A stretch of DNA of 64,000 nt from Bacteroidales bacterium (GTDB taxonomy: Bacteria; Bacteroidota; Bacteroidia; Bacteroidales; UBA932): the NCBI GenBank assembly GCA_017630215.1, contig JAGBVR010000015.1, forward strand, positions 79,782 through 143,781. The letters are read 5' to 3'. A program made the translations under genes and the position numbers. The notes beneath the pieces were generated by a model. The model did no database searches. It was not told the origin of the DNA and saw only the letters and a list, made by a program, of their open reading frames with translations. Shown one piece after another: positions 8,781-16,938 of the stretch (within the stretch, counting starts at the first letter, position 1; each line of letters opens with the position of its first letter).

Positions 8781-9008
8781 TTAAGCATTCTTGTCTTCAA
8801 GATATTGAATCAGCCAGTCAGCGAGGTCGATATGGGCTGCTCGATCGGCTGGGGTGGCGTGTTTTTCGAGGTCTGCAGGCGGACTCACTTCAATGAAATT
8901 GTGACCTGGATTGGAGCTTCTCCATTCCGGTCTATCTTCTTGGATAAATAGTAATGTACTGCCATCGGTATTTAAATGTTGGTAAGCACTATTGGTGCTA
9001 ATAAATAC
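8781..9008 (-). pseudogene. Startless coding remnant, unknown family
   Basis: Reading the minus strand, about 75 codons stay open from a stop just before 9008 to the TAA at 8781, with no ATG. The translation looks protein-like, for example STLLFIQEDRPEWRSSNPGH and, near the end, AAHIDLADWLIQYLEDKNA. It lies upstream of the Abi gene and beside the repeat cluster. I read it as the 3' end of a lost gene. The family is not recognised, and the frame could be chance. Confidence 0.35.
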
Positions 9009-9210
9009 TTAAATGGTTGATTTTTAATGGATTGATTCGTATTTTGTTGGTAAATTTTGTCGGCTTTTGCAGGTATTTGTTGGTAAGCTCGACAGGGTGG
9101 ATTCGATGTTGTTTTTCTATAGGCTCTCCAGTTTTTAATAGTTCAATTTAGGGGACTAAAAAATGTTGGTAAAACCGCATTCCGACCGGTTTACCAACAA
9201 ATTTACCAAC
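8977..9210. repeat. Cluster of six TGTTGGTAA-type 9-mers
   Basis: TGTTGGTAA occurs at 8977-8985, 9045-9053, 9078-9086 and 9164-9172. The inverted form TTACCAACA is at 9191-9199, with a shorter TTACCAAC at 9203-9210. The fourth and fifth copies form a near-palindrome around the sequence before GGTTTACC. Short direct repeats like these near the 3' end of tRNA genes resemble integrase arm-binding sites of integrated elements. No integrase gene is present. The rest of 9009-9285 shows no gene. Confidence 0.5.
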
Positions 9211-9285
9211 CATTTTTGGTTTTTCCTAATGAACTCTCCTATACCCCACTTTAGGCTAAAGTGCTCATTTTCAGGCATATAACAG

Positions 9286-9313
9286 AAAAAGGAGTTCATT
9301 TCTGAACTCCTTT
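9286..9313 (-). terminator. Intrinsic terminator of the tRNA-Lys cluster
   Basis: On the minus strand, AGGAGTTCA pairs with TGAACTCCT across a short loop (GAAA) and is followed by TTTTTC. It begins a few bases past the 3' end of the last tRNA and should end the tRNA transcript. Confidence 0.75.
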
Positions 9314-9315
9314 CG

Positions 9316-9389
9316 TGCTCCCCCAGGGGCTCGAACCCTGGACCCCAACATTAAGAGTGTCGTGCTCTACCAACTGAGCTAGGGAAGCA
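9316..9389 (-). tRNA. tRNA-Lys (CTT anticodon), copy 2
   Basis: A 74-base cloverleaf: 7-bp acceptor TGCTTCC/GGGAGCA, D arm AGCTCAGTTGGTAGAGC, anticodon loop CTCTTAA (anticodon CTT), T arm CAGGG-TTCGAGC-CCCTG. It has the same sequence as the copy at 9422-9495. CCA is not encoded. Confidence 0.95.
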
Positions 9390-9421
9390 TTGCTTCAATA
9401 TGTATTCAGACTTTTGTCTGG

Positions 9422-9495
9422 TGCTCCCCCAGGGGCTCGAACCCTGGACCCCAACATTAAGAGTGTCGTGCTCTACCAACTGAGCTAGGGAAGCA
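9422..9495 (-). tRNA. tRNA-Lys (CTT anticodon), copy 1
   Basis: The same 74-base sequence as the copy at 9316-9389, separated from it by 32 bases. The anticodon is CTT, and the stems and T loop (TTCGAGC) are intact. Two adjacent identical copies suggest recent tandem duplication. Confidence 0.95.
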
Positions 9496-9513
9496 GTAAT
9501 TTAAGAACTTTGT

Positions 9514-9585
9514 GATTCGTTTGGGGCTCGAACCCAAGACCCCAACATTAAAAGTGTTGTGCTCTACCTACTGAGCTAACGAATC
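9514..9585 (-). tRNA. tRNA-Lys (TTT anticodon)
   Basis: A 72-base cloverleaf with acceptor GATTCGT/ACGAATC, anticodon loop CTTTTAA (anticodon TTT) and T loop TTCGAGC. It is the first gene of the three-tRNA transcript and reads AAA/AAG lysine codons. Confidence 0.95.
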
Positions 9586-9637
9586 AATCCGTGGCCGTTT
9601 CTCGGGTCTCAAGTGAGTTCCTTTCGAATTGGGATTG

Positions 9638-9667
9638 CAAAGGTACACTTTTTTTCTTAGGATGCAA
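9638..9667 (-). promoter_or_regulatory. Promoter of the tRNA-Lys cluster
   Basis: On the minus strand, TACCTTTG (9645-9638) matches the Bacteroidota -7 consensus TAnnTTTG. TTG at 9667-9665 lies 19 bases upstream, the expected -33 spacing. It reads into the TTT tRNA about 50 bases later. Confidence 0.65.
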
Positions 9668-9690
9668 AACTTTTTTGAGTTTTTTGACAA

Positions 9691-9776
9691 AAAAAGAACC
9701 TTTACACCCAATCATGTTCCTGCGACTGCCTTCAGGAGACACTTTTGCCGATAGGGCGCGGCACTGGATGTAAAGG
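9691..9776 (-). terminator. Possible terminator after the beta-barrel gene
   Basis: On the minus strand, CCTTTACATCCA pairs with TGGGTGTAAAGG, with one mismatch and a long loop, and is followed by TTCTTTTTTT. The long loop makes the call tentative, but its position just past the stop of the 9795-10406 gene fits. Confidence 0.4.
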
Positions 9777-9794
9777 TGTCATTGACTAGATCTG

Positions 9795-10406
9795 TCAGAA
9801 TGCTATACCGAGCTTGAATCCGACATTATTGAGTCCTTTTATATCATAGCTCCTGTTCTGATTCGTCGCGTAACTATAGTATGCGGCAATCTGGAATCCG
9901 AAATCAGTGGCCGGGAACGGAAAGAATGTCAATCCGATCTCCGGAGAGACGTAAAAGCCCCAGTTGTCGCTACGGCTGACAAAAGTGGACATATATGTGC
10001 TCTGGACAGAGTATTCTGTACCGATTTTGGCTGCTACATACGGTTGAAATTCGGTTCTGAGGAATCTGTATCGCATCGTCATGCCGAAAGGAACCTGATA
10101 TAGAGATCTGTCGAGATCTGTAGTGAGAGCGGAATTATCGCTGAACGTATATGTCTGCTTAGGGACATATTGATTGTTCGTATTGAAACTTGCGAATCCC
10201 CCGACCGCAAACATCGGTGTCACATAGTATCCGCCTTCTATATAGGCTCCGTAGCCATTTCCAGCTTCGACGAAATTATTGGCTATCGAACCGTTGTACT
10301 GCCATCCGCCGTTGATGTACTCTCTTTTACCCATCTGGGCACTGGCCTCTCCCGCTGTGAAAACGAGGACAGCGACTGCCAGTATCATACCTGCTATCTT
10401 TTTCAT
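9795..10406 (-). CDS. Outer-membrane beta-barrel protein (porin-like)
   Basis: About 203 residues. ATG 10406 gives a classical signal peptide ending GEASA-Q; an upstream in-frame ATG at 10418 is less likely. The mature part alternates aromatic and polar residues in strands (YGAYIEGGYYVTPMFAVGGF, FGMTMRYRFL) and ends in a hydrophobic strand with terminal Phe (FKLGIAF), the usual signature for outer-membrane barrel insertion. It is similar in size to 8-stranded OmpW/OmpX-like barrels. It is probably co-transcribed with the DUF4136 and DUF4251 genes just upstream. The specific function is unknown. Confidence 0.75.
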   Translation of the reverse strand: MKKIAGMILAVAVLVFTAGEASAQMGKREYINGGWQYNGSIANNFVEAGNGYGAYIEGGYYVTPMFAVGGFASFNTNNQYVPKQTYTFSDNSALTTDLDRSLYQVPFGMTMRYRFLRTEFQPYVAAKIGTEYSVQSTYMSTFVSRSDNWGFYVSPEIGLTFFPFPATDFGFQIAAYYSYATNQNRSYDIKGLNNVGFKLGIAF

Positions 10407-10429
10407 AATATCATTCAATAATCTATGTT

Positions 10430-11071
10430 TTACTTTGTCTGCGTGCTGGTGATGTACGGAGACTGTACGAAAGCCTGATCTACCGCAGCTTCCATTCTCT
10501 TTATATCACTCTGGATGCTTGATCCGGCTGCACCGCCTATATATGAAGTCCAGAGAATTTCCAATGGTTTTCCATCTTCTTCTGTTGTAAGATTCACGAT
10601 ATCTGTCAGAAGAGCATTGGTTGTGTAGGTATAGGTCACGGGACGCGGATAGTAGAAGCCGGTCCAGTTGCCCCAATAACCAGAAGGCCAATATCCCGGA
10701 TAATCGAGCCACCAGTAAGGGTCGTCATAGTATTGCACAAATCTTTCAGTCTTGATGACATAAGTCAATTGTATTCCAAGATCTGCATCCGGATTGGAAG
10801 GGGTATAGATGAATCCCCTCTTCTCCATGTTGACCCTAAAGGCTTGGATAAGGGCAAGCGCATTATTGGACTGCGAGTACATAGGCTTGTCGCTCTGGCC
10901 GATGACGAGCAGACTGTCTGCAATGTCAAAGGTCTGGTATTGTGAGAAATCCACATTCTTACCGGGGGAAGTATATACAAGGTATTCATTATCGCTATCC
11001 TGCGGATAAGGTTCCTTATGACAGGCAGCCAGAAGCATTACCGCTGCCGAGATGAGTAAAATCTTTTTCAT
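10430..11071 (-). CDS. DUF4136 lipoprotein
   Basis: 213 residues. The signal has lipobox LLAAC (Cys 17), so it is a lipoprotein. The mature domain matches DUF4136: it begins NVDFSQYQTFDI, continues with a segment like ALIQAFRVNMEKRGFIY, and has the aromatic-rich insert typical of many members (WWLDYPGYWPSGYWGNW). The family's role is unknown; it is usually found in the envelope. The gene lies between the beta-barrel and DUF4251 genes with gaps of about 20 bases, so the three form one minus-strand operon. Confidence 0.8.
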   Translation of the reverse strand: MKKILLISAAVMLLAACHKEPYPQDSDNEYLVYTSPGKNVDFSQYQTFDIADSLLVIGQSDKPMYSQSNNALALIQAFRVNMEKRGFIYTPSNPDADLGIQLTYVIKTERFVQYYDDPYWWLDYPGYWPSGYWGNWTGFYYPRPVTYTYTTNALLTDIVNLTTEEDGKPLEILWTSYIGGAAGSSIQSDIKRMEAAVDQAFVQSPYITSTQTK

Positions 11072-11091
11072 AATCCATTCATATTAATTGT

Positions 11092-11721
11092 TTACAGTGA
11101 GCTTCCTTCGAATACGTTAGCATTTTCGTATGGTACGATGTTACCTTCAAGCCATATTGTGTTGGAGTTGAAGTTCGGATAGACAGTGGCCGAGGCACGG
11201 TTGGTTCCCGGGAACATATAAATTTCGATCTCCGCATTTATGCCAATGCCGTTGACATTCATGGAAAGAGTCGTCCGGCCTTTACTATCGGTCCTTACCT
11301 CAAGTCCCGAAACGGTTCCATCCACAGTGACACCTCCTACTCCGTTAGGACCAGAAGCAAAGTTGCTTGGGGAAATCTGCACCACTGCCCTGTCACCCTT
11401 CAGAGAAATGAAATTAGTAGTGGAATTGACAAATACTGTCTGTCCGTTTCGAAACTGCACATTATCTGCCTCGAAGACGAAGTCCTGATTGCGAAGAGCA
11501 GCCCGTGCCTGTACCGAAGCCAGAGAGTCGGCCAGATTCTGAAGCTGGCGTTCCTGCGCTGAGCGGGCTCTGAACTCGGCCATGTCCTTATGCCATTGGT
11601 CCATAAGCTGCTGCCTCCGCGTAGCACCGGTATTGCGATTATCTGTCTGAGCAGATACGTCGGGGGCAATCGTCGAAAGCCCTGCGACAACGACCATTAA
11701 GGTCAGCAAGATTCGTTTCAT
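11092..11721 (-). CDS. DUF4251 secreted protein
   Basis: 209 residues with a signal peptide (MKRILLTLMVVVAGLSTIA). A charged linker covers about residues 25-70. A DUF4251 domain follows from FVFEADNVQFRNG to the C-terminus, with the conserved ISLKGDRAVVQ and a GTVSGLEV strand pattern. The family is widespread in Bacteroidota and its role is unknown. It is the first gene of the three-gene minus-strand envelope operon. Confidence 0.8.
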   Translation of the reverse strand: MKRILLTLMVVVAGLSTIAPDVSAQTDNRNTGATRRQQLMDQWHKDMAEFRARSAQERQLQNLADSLASVQARAALRNQDFVFEADNVQFRNGQTVFVNSTTNFISLKGDRAVVQISPSNFASGPNGVGGVTVDGTVSGLEVRTDSKGRTTLSMNVNGIGINAEIEIYMFPGTNRASATVYPNFNSNTIWLEGNIVPYENANVFEGSSL

Positions 11722-11819
11722 ATACTTTAATTTTTAACTTTTCAATACACCGCAAAGCAAAGTGCAGGCCATTTCAAAAAAAACAGCAGTAAAAGGTGAA
11801 TACATTACATTTAAATTAC

Positions 11820-11860
11820 TATATTTGCCACTGATTTTAGACCACAGCACACCACACTAG
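11820..11860 (+). promoter_or_regulatory. Promoter and putative GntR operator of the DUF4623 gene
   Basis: TATATTTG at 11820-11827 matches the -7 consensus. Thirteen bases further, 11841-11860 holds a CCACAGCACACCACAC element. On the other strand this reads as two offset copies of a TGTGGT-type repeat (GTGTGGTGTG then CTGTGGTCTA). Near-identical sequence occurs at 14161-14176 and 34803-34822. It would overlap the early transcript, suited to repression. The -33 box is weak. Confidence 0.5.
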
Positions 11861-11905
11861 ACTAAAAACATCAATTAAATAATTAACAATCAAACATTTA
11901 AAAGA

Positions 11906-14083
11906 ATGAAAAAGGTAATTTTCGCGCTCTTTATGGGTCTTGCAGCACTCGCTTGTACTCCTGCTGAGTATGACGACACTGCTATTCAGGAGCAGATCAA
12001 GGATCTTGACGATCGTCTTTCCAAGGTAGAAGAGGATCTGGCTACACTCGAGCTTAACGTAGAGGCTATGAAGACTCTCGCCAATGCTCTTAAGGAAGGT
12101 AAGTATATCGAGTCGGTAGTGGCTCTCGAGGATGGTACCGGCTATACCATAACTTTCTCAGACGAGACTTCTATCGTTATCAAGAACGGAGAAAAGGGTG
12201 ACAAGGGTGAGACAGGAGACAAGGGTGAAACAGGAGCGGCCGGAGATGCTGGTCAGGACGGAGTCACTCCAACCATTACAGTAAAGGAGATCGACGGTGT
12301 ACTCTACTGGTTCATCAACGACCAGCAGGGTCCGGCAGTATATGAGGAGGCCCCTGAATTCACAAGCATTGACGGCAACCTTTATGTAACTTTCCCAGGT
12401 GAGGAGCCACAGTTCATCGGAGCCCTTACCGGCAAGTCTATCTTTGACTATGTAGTGGTAAACGAGGAGGAAGGAACAGTTACATTCTACTTCATAGGCG
12501 AGAATGGCGAGAGCGGCGATTCATTCGTTCTTCCGCTTGCTGAGAAGTTTGCCCTAGAAATCGCCACTGAAATCGGTCTTGCAGAAGGCGCTGATTCTGT
12601 CAACATACCTTATACTGTAAAAGGTGCAAACGAAACTACAGTAGTGGATGTTCTCGCTGTAGCTTGCGAGGCTATTGTTGAGGCAGAGGTAATCAAGGTT
12701 ACAAATATCGCCGCAGGTGCTCAGATGCTTGTATTTGCTGATAACGGTCAGGGCAAGACTTCAATCAAGAAGGTTGTGTTCAAAACTGAGACTTACAGCG
12801 TTGAAACTGTGGATAAGGTCATCCCTGCTGAGGGTGGTTCTGTAGTGGTGAAAGGTGTTTCAAATGTTCCTTTCGAAGTGGTTATCCCTACTGAGGCCTC
12901 ATGGCTTACACAGGTTGCGACAAAATCCGCTTTCGAGCTGACTTTCACAGCAGAGGCCAATACAACCGGAGCCGCACGCGAGGCGGCAGTTTCATTCGTA
13001 CGCCAGGGTACCAAGGAAGTTCTTATGACTGTCACTATCGCTCAGGCAGGTGCAGAGGTTGAAAAGGAGTTTGCGACTCTTGTATGGGATGCAGCTGTTC
13101 CATTTGGTGGCGGACAGGACAGAAATATGACAATGGACAGTGAGTATGTATATGTTGCTCAGGCTGCTGGTGGAAATGGTGCAATCAAGGCAATCAGCAT
13201 CACTGACCCAGCTAAGACAAAGGATGTAAAAGTCAAGACTTATACTCCTTCTGGCCTTGACAACGGTACTCACGCGATTTCTTGCGTAAGAATGCTTCCT
13301 AATACTGACCCTGCTGTAAACAGTGGAAAGGATGTCCTCGTGGCTTCTAACCTTACACTTGGTGATGGCACTGAGAAGCTTACCGTTTATGTATGGTCAA
13401 ACGGTATTGATGCAGATCCGAACTATTTTGTAATTGACTCAGGTGTACGTCGTCTTGGCGACAAGTTCACTGTAAGAGGAACATATCAGAAGGGAGAGCT
13501 TCTTTTCTTCGATTTCAACGATGGAAATACTGTAATCCGCGTCAACATGGAGAATGGCGTGGCAGGTCTCTGGGGTACGCCTGAGCTCGCCTATGCAACA
13601 GGACGTTACGCAATGCCTGTAGCTGGTGCAAGCAATATCGGTGAGTGCACAATCCATCCTGACACTGCTTTTGATGGTGACGGTAATCCGACTTCAGCTC
13701 TCCTTACAACAAACGCGGTAAACGGTTTCTTTACTCAAAGCGAAGGAAACGCATATGCGGCTTCTGCATGGGGGACCGATCCTAAGCTCACTCAGACATT
13801 CGGATACAACTTCTTCGAGCACAACGGCAAGAAATACATCGCTTATGTAAAAGTAGGCGGTGACAGGAATTCTGCAGCTCTCAACATCATTGAAGATGTA
13901 AACGGCGCCGCTGACTTCAAGGGCACCCTTGAGGCGCAGACAGGTCTTTTCACTGCTCCGGTAAACGGCAGCGGTAATGCGGGTCACGGTCTTGGCGACT
14001 GTGCTACTGCTGTAGTAAACGGTGTAAGATACATCGCTGTGATGGGTCAGAATATCGGCGTTTCACTCTACAGACTCAATTAA
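11906..14083 (+). CDS. Surface lipoprotein: coiled coil, collagen-like segment, BACON-type and DUF4623-like domains
   Basis: 725 residues; lipobox LAAC followed by acidic residues, suggesting export to the cell surface. Residues 23-65 form a strong coiled coil (IQEQIKDLDDRLSKVEEDLA). Residues about 95-119 carry G-x-y collagen-like triplets (GEKGDKGETGDKGE), as in DUF4988-type proteins. A BACON-like Ig domain lies near 305-383. The last 335 residues (from FGGGQDRNMTMDSEYVYVAQ) are homologous to the C-terminus of the lipoprotein at 22027-24036 and match DUF4623, probably a repeat-strand glycan-binding or sensor fold. It stands alone between an operator-bearing promoter and a terminator. A role in binding glycan at the surface, with the SusCD system, is inferred. 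Confidence 0.75.
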   Translation: MKKVIFALFMGLAALACTPAEYDDTAIQEQIKDLDDRLSKVEEDLATLELNVEAMKTLANALKEGKYIESVVALEDGTGYTITFSDETSIVIKNGEKGDKGETGDKGETGAAGDAGQDGVTPTITVKEIDGVLYWFINDQQGPAVYEEAPEFTSIDGNLYVTFPGEEPQFIGALTGKSIFDYVVVNEEEGTVTFYFIGENGESGDSFVLPLAEKFALEIATEIGLAEGADSVNIPYTVKGANETTVVDVLAVACEAIVEAEVIKVTNIAAGAQMLVFADNGQGKTSIKKVVFKTETYSVETVDKVIPAEGGSVVVKGVSNVPFEVVIPTEASWLTQVATKSAFELTFTAEANTTGAAREAAVSFVRQGTKEVLMTVTIAQAGAEVEKEFATLVWDAAVPFGGGQDRNMTMDSEYVYVAQAAGGNGAIKAISITDPAKTKDVKVKTYTPSGLDNGTHAISCVRMLPNTDPAVNSGKDVLVASNLTLGDGTEKLTVYVWSNGIDADPNYFVIDSGVRRLGDKFTVRGTYQKGELLFFDFNDGNTVIRVNMENGVAGLWGTPELAYATGRYAMPVAGASNIGECTIHPDTAFDGDGNPTSALLTTNAVNGFFTQSEGNAYAASAWGTDPKLTQTFGYNFFEHNGKKYIAYVKVGGDRNSAALNIIEDVNGAADFKGTLEAQTGLFTAPVNGSGNAGHGLGDCATAVVNGVRYIAVMGQNIGVSLYRLN

Positions 14084-14116
14084 AAAGCAACGTCTGATAC
14101 ATTAAATATAGATTTT

Positions 14117-14149
14117 GCGGCGGTTCCTTCCGGAACCGTCGCTTTTTTC
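14117..14149 (+). terminator. Intrinsic terminator after the DUF4623 gene
   Basis: GCGGCGGTTCC pairs with GGAACCGTCGC (one G-T pair) across a 4-base loop and is followed by six T residues. Confidence 0.85.
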
Positions 14150-14160
14150 TATCACAACAG

Positions 14161-14192
14161 TGCTGTGGTGTGGTGTTTTTTACCTATCTTTG
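14161..14192 (+). promoter_or_regulatory. Promoter and putative GntR operator of the GH20-GntR operon
   Basis: TATCTTTG at 14185-14192 is the -7 element. The region where the -33 box would lie is occupied by TGCTGTGGTGTGGTGT (14161-14176), which resembles the elements at 11841 and 34803. Since the operon encodes a GntR-type regulator, this looks like an autoregulatory site. Confidence 0.55.
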
Positions 14193-14225
14193 CAAACTTT
14201 CAACACAAATAAGACTTCTAGACAT

Positions 14226-15794
14226 ATGATTCGTAAAATTTTACTCTCCACAGCAGCATCACTAACTGCAATATGTTCTATTTCAGCCTATTCCGGCCCA
14301 GAAAAACTGATTCCAGAACCTGTAGAATACACTACGGAAGAAGGAGTCTACACATTGAAGCCCAATGGTGCTGACATCAAAGTGTACCTGAACACCGCAC
14401 CATTCAATGCCAAAGTTGCCGATCTTCCCGACTTTGCCAGAGAAGAAGCATATGAACTGACAATCGGCAAGAAGGGAGTAAAGATCTACGCTTGCACAGA
14501 AGAAGGAGCATTCAGAGGACGGCAGACATTGGAAATGCTCCGACTGCTCGATCCGGCAGGCTGTGTTCGACATTGCACTATATTCGATTACCCGCGCTTC
14601 CAGCACCGCGGAATCATGCTGGACGAGTCGCGCAGTTTCAAGGGCAAGGAGTTCGTAAAGAAGCAGATCGATGCTCTTGCACTCCTGAAAATGAATGTGA
14701 TGCACCTTCATCTTACAGATGCCGCCGGCTGGAGATTGCAGATAGATGCTTACCCAAACCTCACAGACCACGTCGCCTGGCGCATAGGAGAGACCTACCA
14801 CGAGTGGGAAGGTCTCGGATATCCTTTCACAAATGCAGAAGATCCAAAGGCATATGGTGGATTCTATACCAAAGATGACATCCGCGAGATAGTATCATAT
14901 GCAGCTGAGCGTCATATTGACATCATTCCAGAAATAGAGATGCCGGGGCATAGCATGGAAGTGAACAGGGCATATCCGGAAATAGCATGTGTAGGAGAAG
15001 ATGGCAAACCCAGACCTTTCTCATGGGATCTTTGTGTCGGCAATGACGGTACATTCAGATTTCTTGAGACAGTCCTGGAGGAAGTTATCGAGCTTTTCCC
15101 CTATAAATATATCCATATAGGAGGTGACGAGGCTGTGAAGAAAGACTGGGAGGTATGCATTAACTGCCAGAAGAGAATGCAAGAGGAAGGAATGCATCAC
15201 AAGAACGAACTTCAAGGCTACCTTGTCCGCCATATCGAGGCTTTCCTACGTGAAAGAGGCAGAACTGTGATAGGCTGGGATGAAATCGTAGAGACCGGAC
15301 TTCCTGAGCAGGCTGTGGTTATGTCATGGAGAGGTACTCCGGGAGGAATCAAGGCCTCGGCTGAGGGCCACGATGTGATAATGTCCCCTAACAGCTATGT
15401 ATATCTCGATTATTATCAAGACCTTATCCGCAAGGAGCCTAAGGCGGTAGGTCACATGCAGTCTCTACGTCATGTATACAAATACGATCCGCTCGAAGGA
15501 ATTGCTCCGGAATTCCACCATCATATCCTCGGTCTTCAGGGCAATCTCTGGTGCGAACTGATACCATACGCGGCTCATGCTGAATACATGCTGTATCCCC
15601 GTGCTTTTGCCATAGCTGAAATCGGGTGGACACCTCAGGAAAAAAGGGAATTCTTCCATTTCCGCGAACGTTGCCTGACAATGATAACGATCTTCCGAGC
15701 AATGGGATACAACACATTCGATCTTTTCAACGAAAGTCTCCGCGCCCAGACCGGAAGGCTCCGTTTCGACGACCCTACATTTAAACTCCTTTAA
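14226..15794 (+). CDS. GH20 beta-N-acetylhexosaminidase, secreted
   Basis: 522 residues from ATG 14226; the frame is open further upstream, but that part overlaps the terminator and promoter. Signal peptide MIRKILLSTAASLTAICSIS. Residues 30-110 match the GH20 N-terminal domain, and the TIM barrel starts at FDYPRFQHRGIMLDESRSF. Hallmarks are HLHLTDAAGWRLQI and the catalytic pair in IGGDEAVKKDW (Asp301-Glu302). In GH20 the Asp positions the substrate N-acetyl group as nucleophile and the Glu is the acid/base. It removes terminal beta-GlcNAc or GalNAc. The stop is 3 bases before the GntR gene, so the two share a transcript. Confidence 0.95.
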   Translation: MIRKILLSTAASLTAICSISAYSGPEKLIPEPVEYTTEEGVYTLKPNGADIKVYLNTAPFNAKVADLPDFAREEAYELTIGKKGVKIYACTEEGAFRGRQTLEMLRLLDPAGCVRHCTIFDYPRFQHRGIMLDESRSFKGKEFVKKQIDALALLKMNVMHLHLTDAAGWRLQIDAYPNLTDHVAWRIGETYHEWEGLGYPFTNAEDPKAYGGFYTKDDIREIVSYAAERHIDIIPEIEMPGHSMEVNRAYPEIACVGEDGKPRPFSWDLCVGNDGTFRFLETVLEEVIELFPYKYIHIGGDEAVKKDWEVCINCQKRMQEEGMHHKNELQGYLVRHIEAFLRERGRTVIGWDEIVETGLPEQAVVMSWRGTPGGIKASAEGHDVIMSPNSYVYLDYYQDLIRKEPKAVGHMQSLRHVYKYDPLEGIAPEFHHHILGLQGNLWCELIPYAAHAEYMLYPRAFAIAEIGWTPQEKREFFHFRERCLTMITIFRAMGYNTFDLFNESLRAQTGRLRFDDPTFKLL

Positions 15795-15797
15795 ATC

Positions 15798-16829
15798 ATG
15801 AGCATAAACATAACACTTGAAACCGGAAGCAAAGCTCCTATATACAAGCAGCTTGTAGAAAAATTCGAAGATGCCATACGCTCTGGAAAACTGAAGCCTG
15901 GCGAACAGATTCCGTCAATGAACGACTTTGCCGCCCAGCTTGACATTTCGAAGGAAACCGTCAAGAAAACATACGGAATACTACGTGAAAAGGGACTTCT
16001 CATTCCACAGCAGGGCAAAGGTTTCTATGTAGCGGAAGCATCGGACAGTTCTAAGCCAAAGGTATTGGTACTTTTTGACAAACTGAGCATTTACAAAGAG
16101 GTCCTATTCAATTCTCTCGCCGAAGAGCTTGGAGAAAAGGCCGACCTTACAATCCTTACGCACAATCAGGATCTGGAACTCTTCACATATTATCTGGACT
16201 CATCATTGGACAAATATGATTATTACGTGATAAGCCCCCATTTCCCTCTTGACGCAAAGTCCCAAGCACTGGCGACAAAACTCATAGCACGAGTGCCGAA
16301 CCGCAAGCTTATCATGGTAGACCACTGGCTCCAGAGCTACACGGGCAATTATGGAGCTGTATATCAGGATTTTGAGAACGATGTCTACGACGGCCTTAAG
16401 CAAGGTCAGGACAAACTGATGAACACTGCAGGCCTTAAGGTAATCACAATGGCATCCAGTCTTTACGGACCTATGATCTGCAAGGGAGTGGACCGGTTCT
16501 GCCTGGAGCATAATATTCCAGTAGAATTTATGACCTCAGCACCTGAGTCCATCAGTCCGAATGAAACTTATCTTGTAATCAATTCCCAGCTGGACTCAGG
16601 ACTGGCCGCCCTTGCGCGCAGCATCAAGGCTCAGAATCTTGAAGTCGGAAAGGACGTATTCATCATATCATACAATGAATTCGACCTCAACGAGGTGGTA
16701 CTCAACGGTCTTTCTACCATTTCGACCGATTTCAAGCAGATGGGACGCACAGCCGCGATGATGATATTGAACCGAAAGAGCTGGAAGGTACACTGCGACT
16801 TCAAGATGACTCGACGCGGTTCGTTCTAG
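15798..16829 (+). CDS. GntR-family transcriptional regulator with LacI-type sensor domain
   Basis: 343 residues. The N-terminal winged helix-turn-helix (about 8-75: PIYKQLVEKFEDAIRSGKLK, then DISKETVKKTYGILREKG) is GntR-type. From residue 80 the protein resembles a periplasmic-binding-protein-like sugar sensor, with KPKVLVLFDKL at the start and segments such as VFIISYNEFDLNEVVLNGL. This hybrid is common in Bacteroidota sugar loci, where a mono- or disaccharide or phosphosugar relieves repression. It is probably the local regulator of GTGTGGTG-type sites at 11841, 14161 and 34803. It ends just before a strong bidirectional hairpin. Confidence 0.88.
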   Translation: MSINITLETGSKAPIYKQLVEKFEDAIRSGKLKPGEQIPSMNDFAAQLDISKETVKKTYGILREKGLLIPQQGKGFYVAEASDSSKPKVLVLFDKLSIYKEVLFNSLAEELGEKADLTILTHNQDLELFTYYLDSSLDKYDYYVISPHFPLDAKSQALATKLIARVPNRKLIMVDHWLQSYTGNYGAVYQDFENDVYDGLKQGQDKLMNTAGLKVITMASSLYGPMICKGVDRFCLEHNIPVEFMTSAPESISPNETYLVINSQLDSGLAALARSIKAQNLEVGKDVFIISYNEFDLNEVVLNGLSTISTDFKQMGRTAAMMILNRKSWKVHCDFKMTRRGSF

Positions 16830-16860
16830 TACAGATTCAACAGATTGACTATCAACACAA

Positions 16861-16904
16861 TACAATGCCTGCGTGCTCCCTATGGGGAGCACGCAGGCAT
16901 TGTA
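16861..16904. terminator. Bidirectional hairpin between convergent genes
   Basis: A perfect 20-bp stem (16861-16880 with 16885-16904) and 4-base loop TATG, rich in G/C. It separates the GntR gene from the end of the minus-strand operon. T-tracts are lacking on both sides, so termination may need Rho, or the hairpin may protect 3' ends. Confidence 0.6.
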
Positions 16905-16938
16905 ACTCATTGTCCAACAGGGAAATAAATCCTTCTTG

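Noticed and set aside
14115-14225. N-terminal extension of the GH20 protein
   Set aside because: The frame is open from 14115 but runs through a terminator, the operator and the -7 box. The signal peptide begins at ATG 14226.
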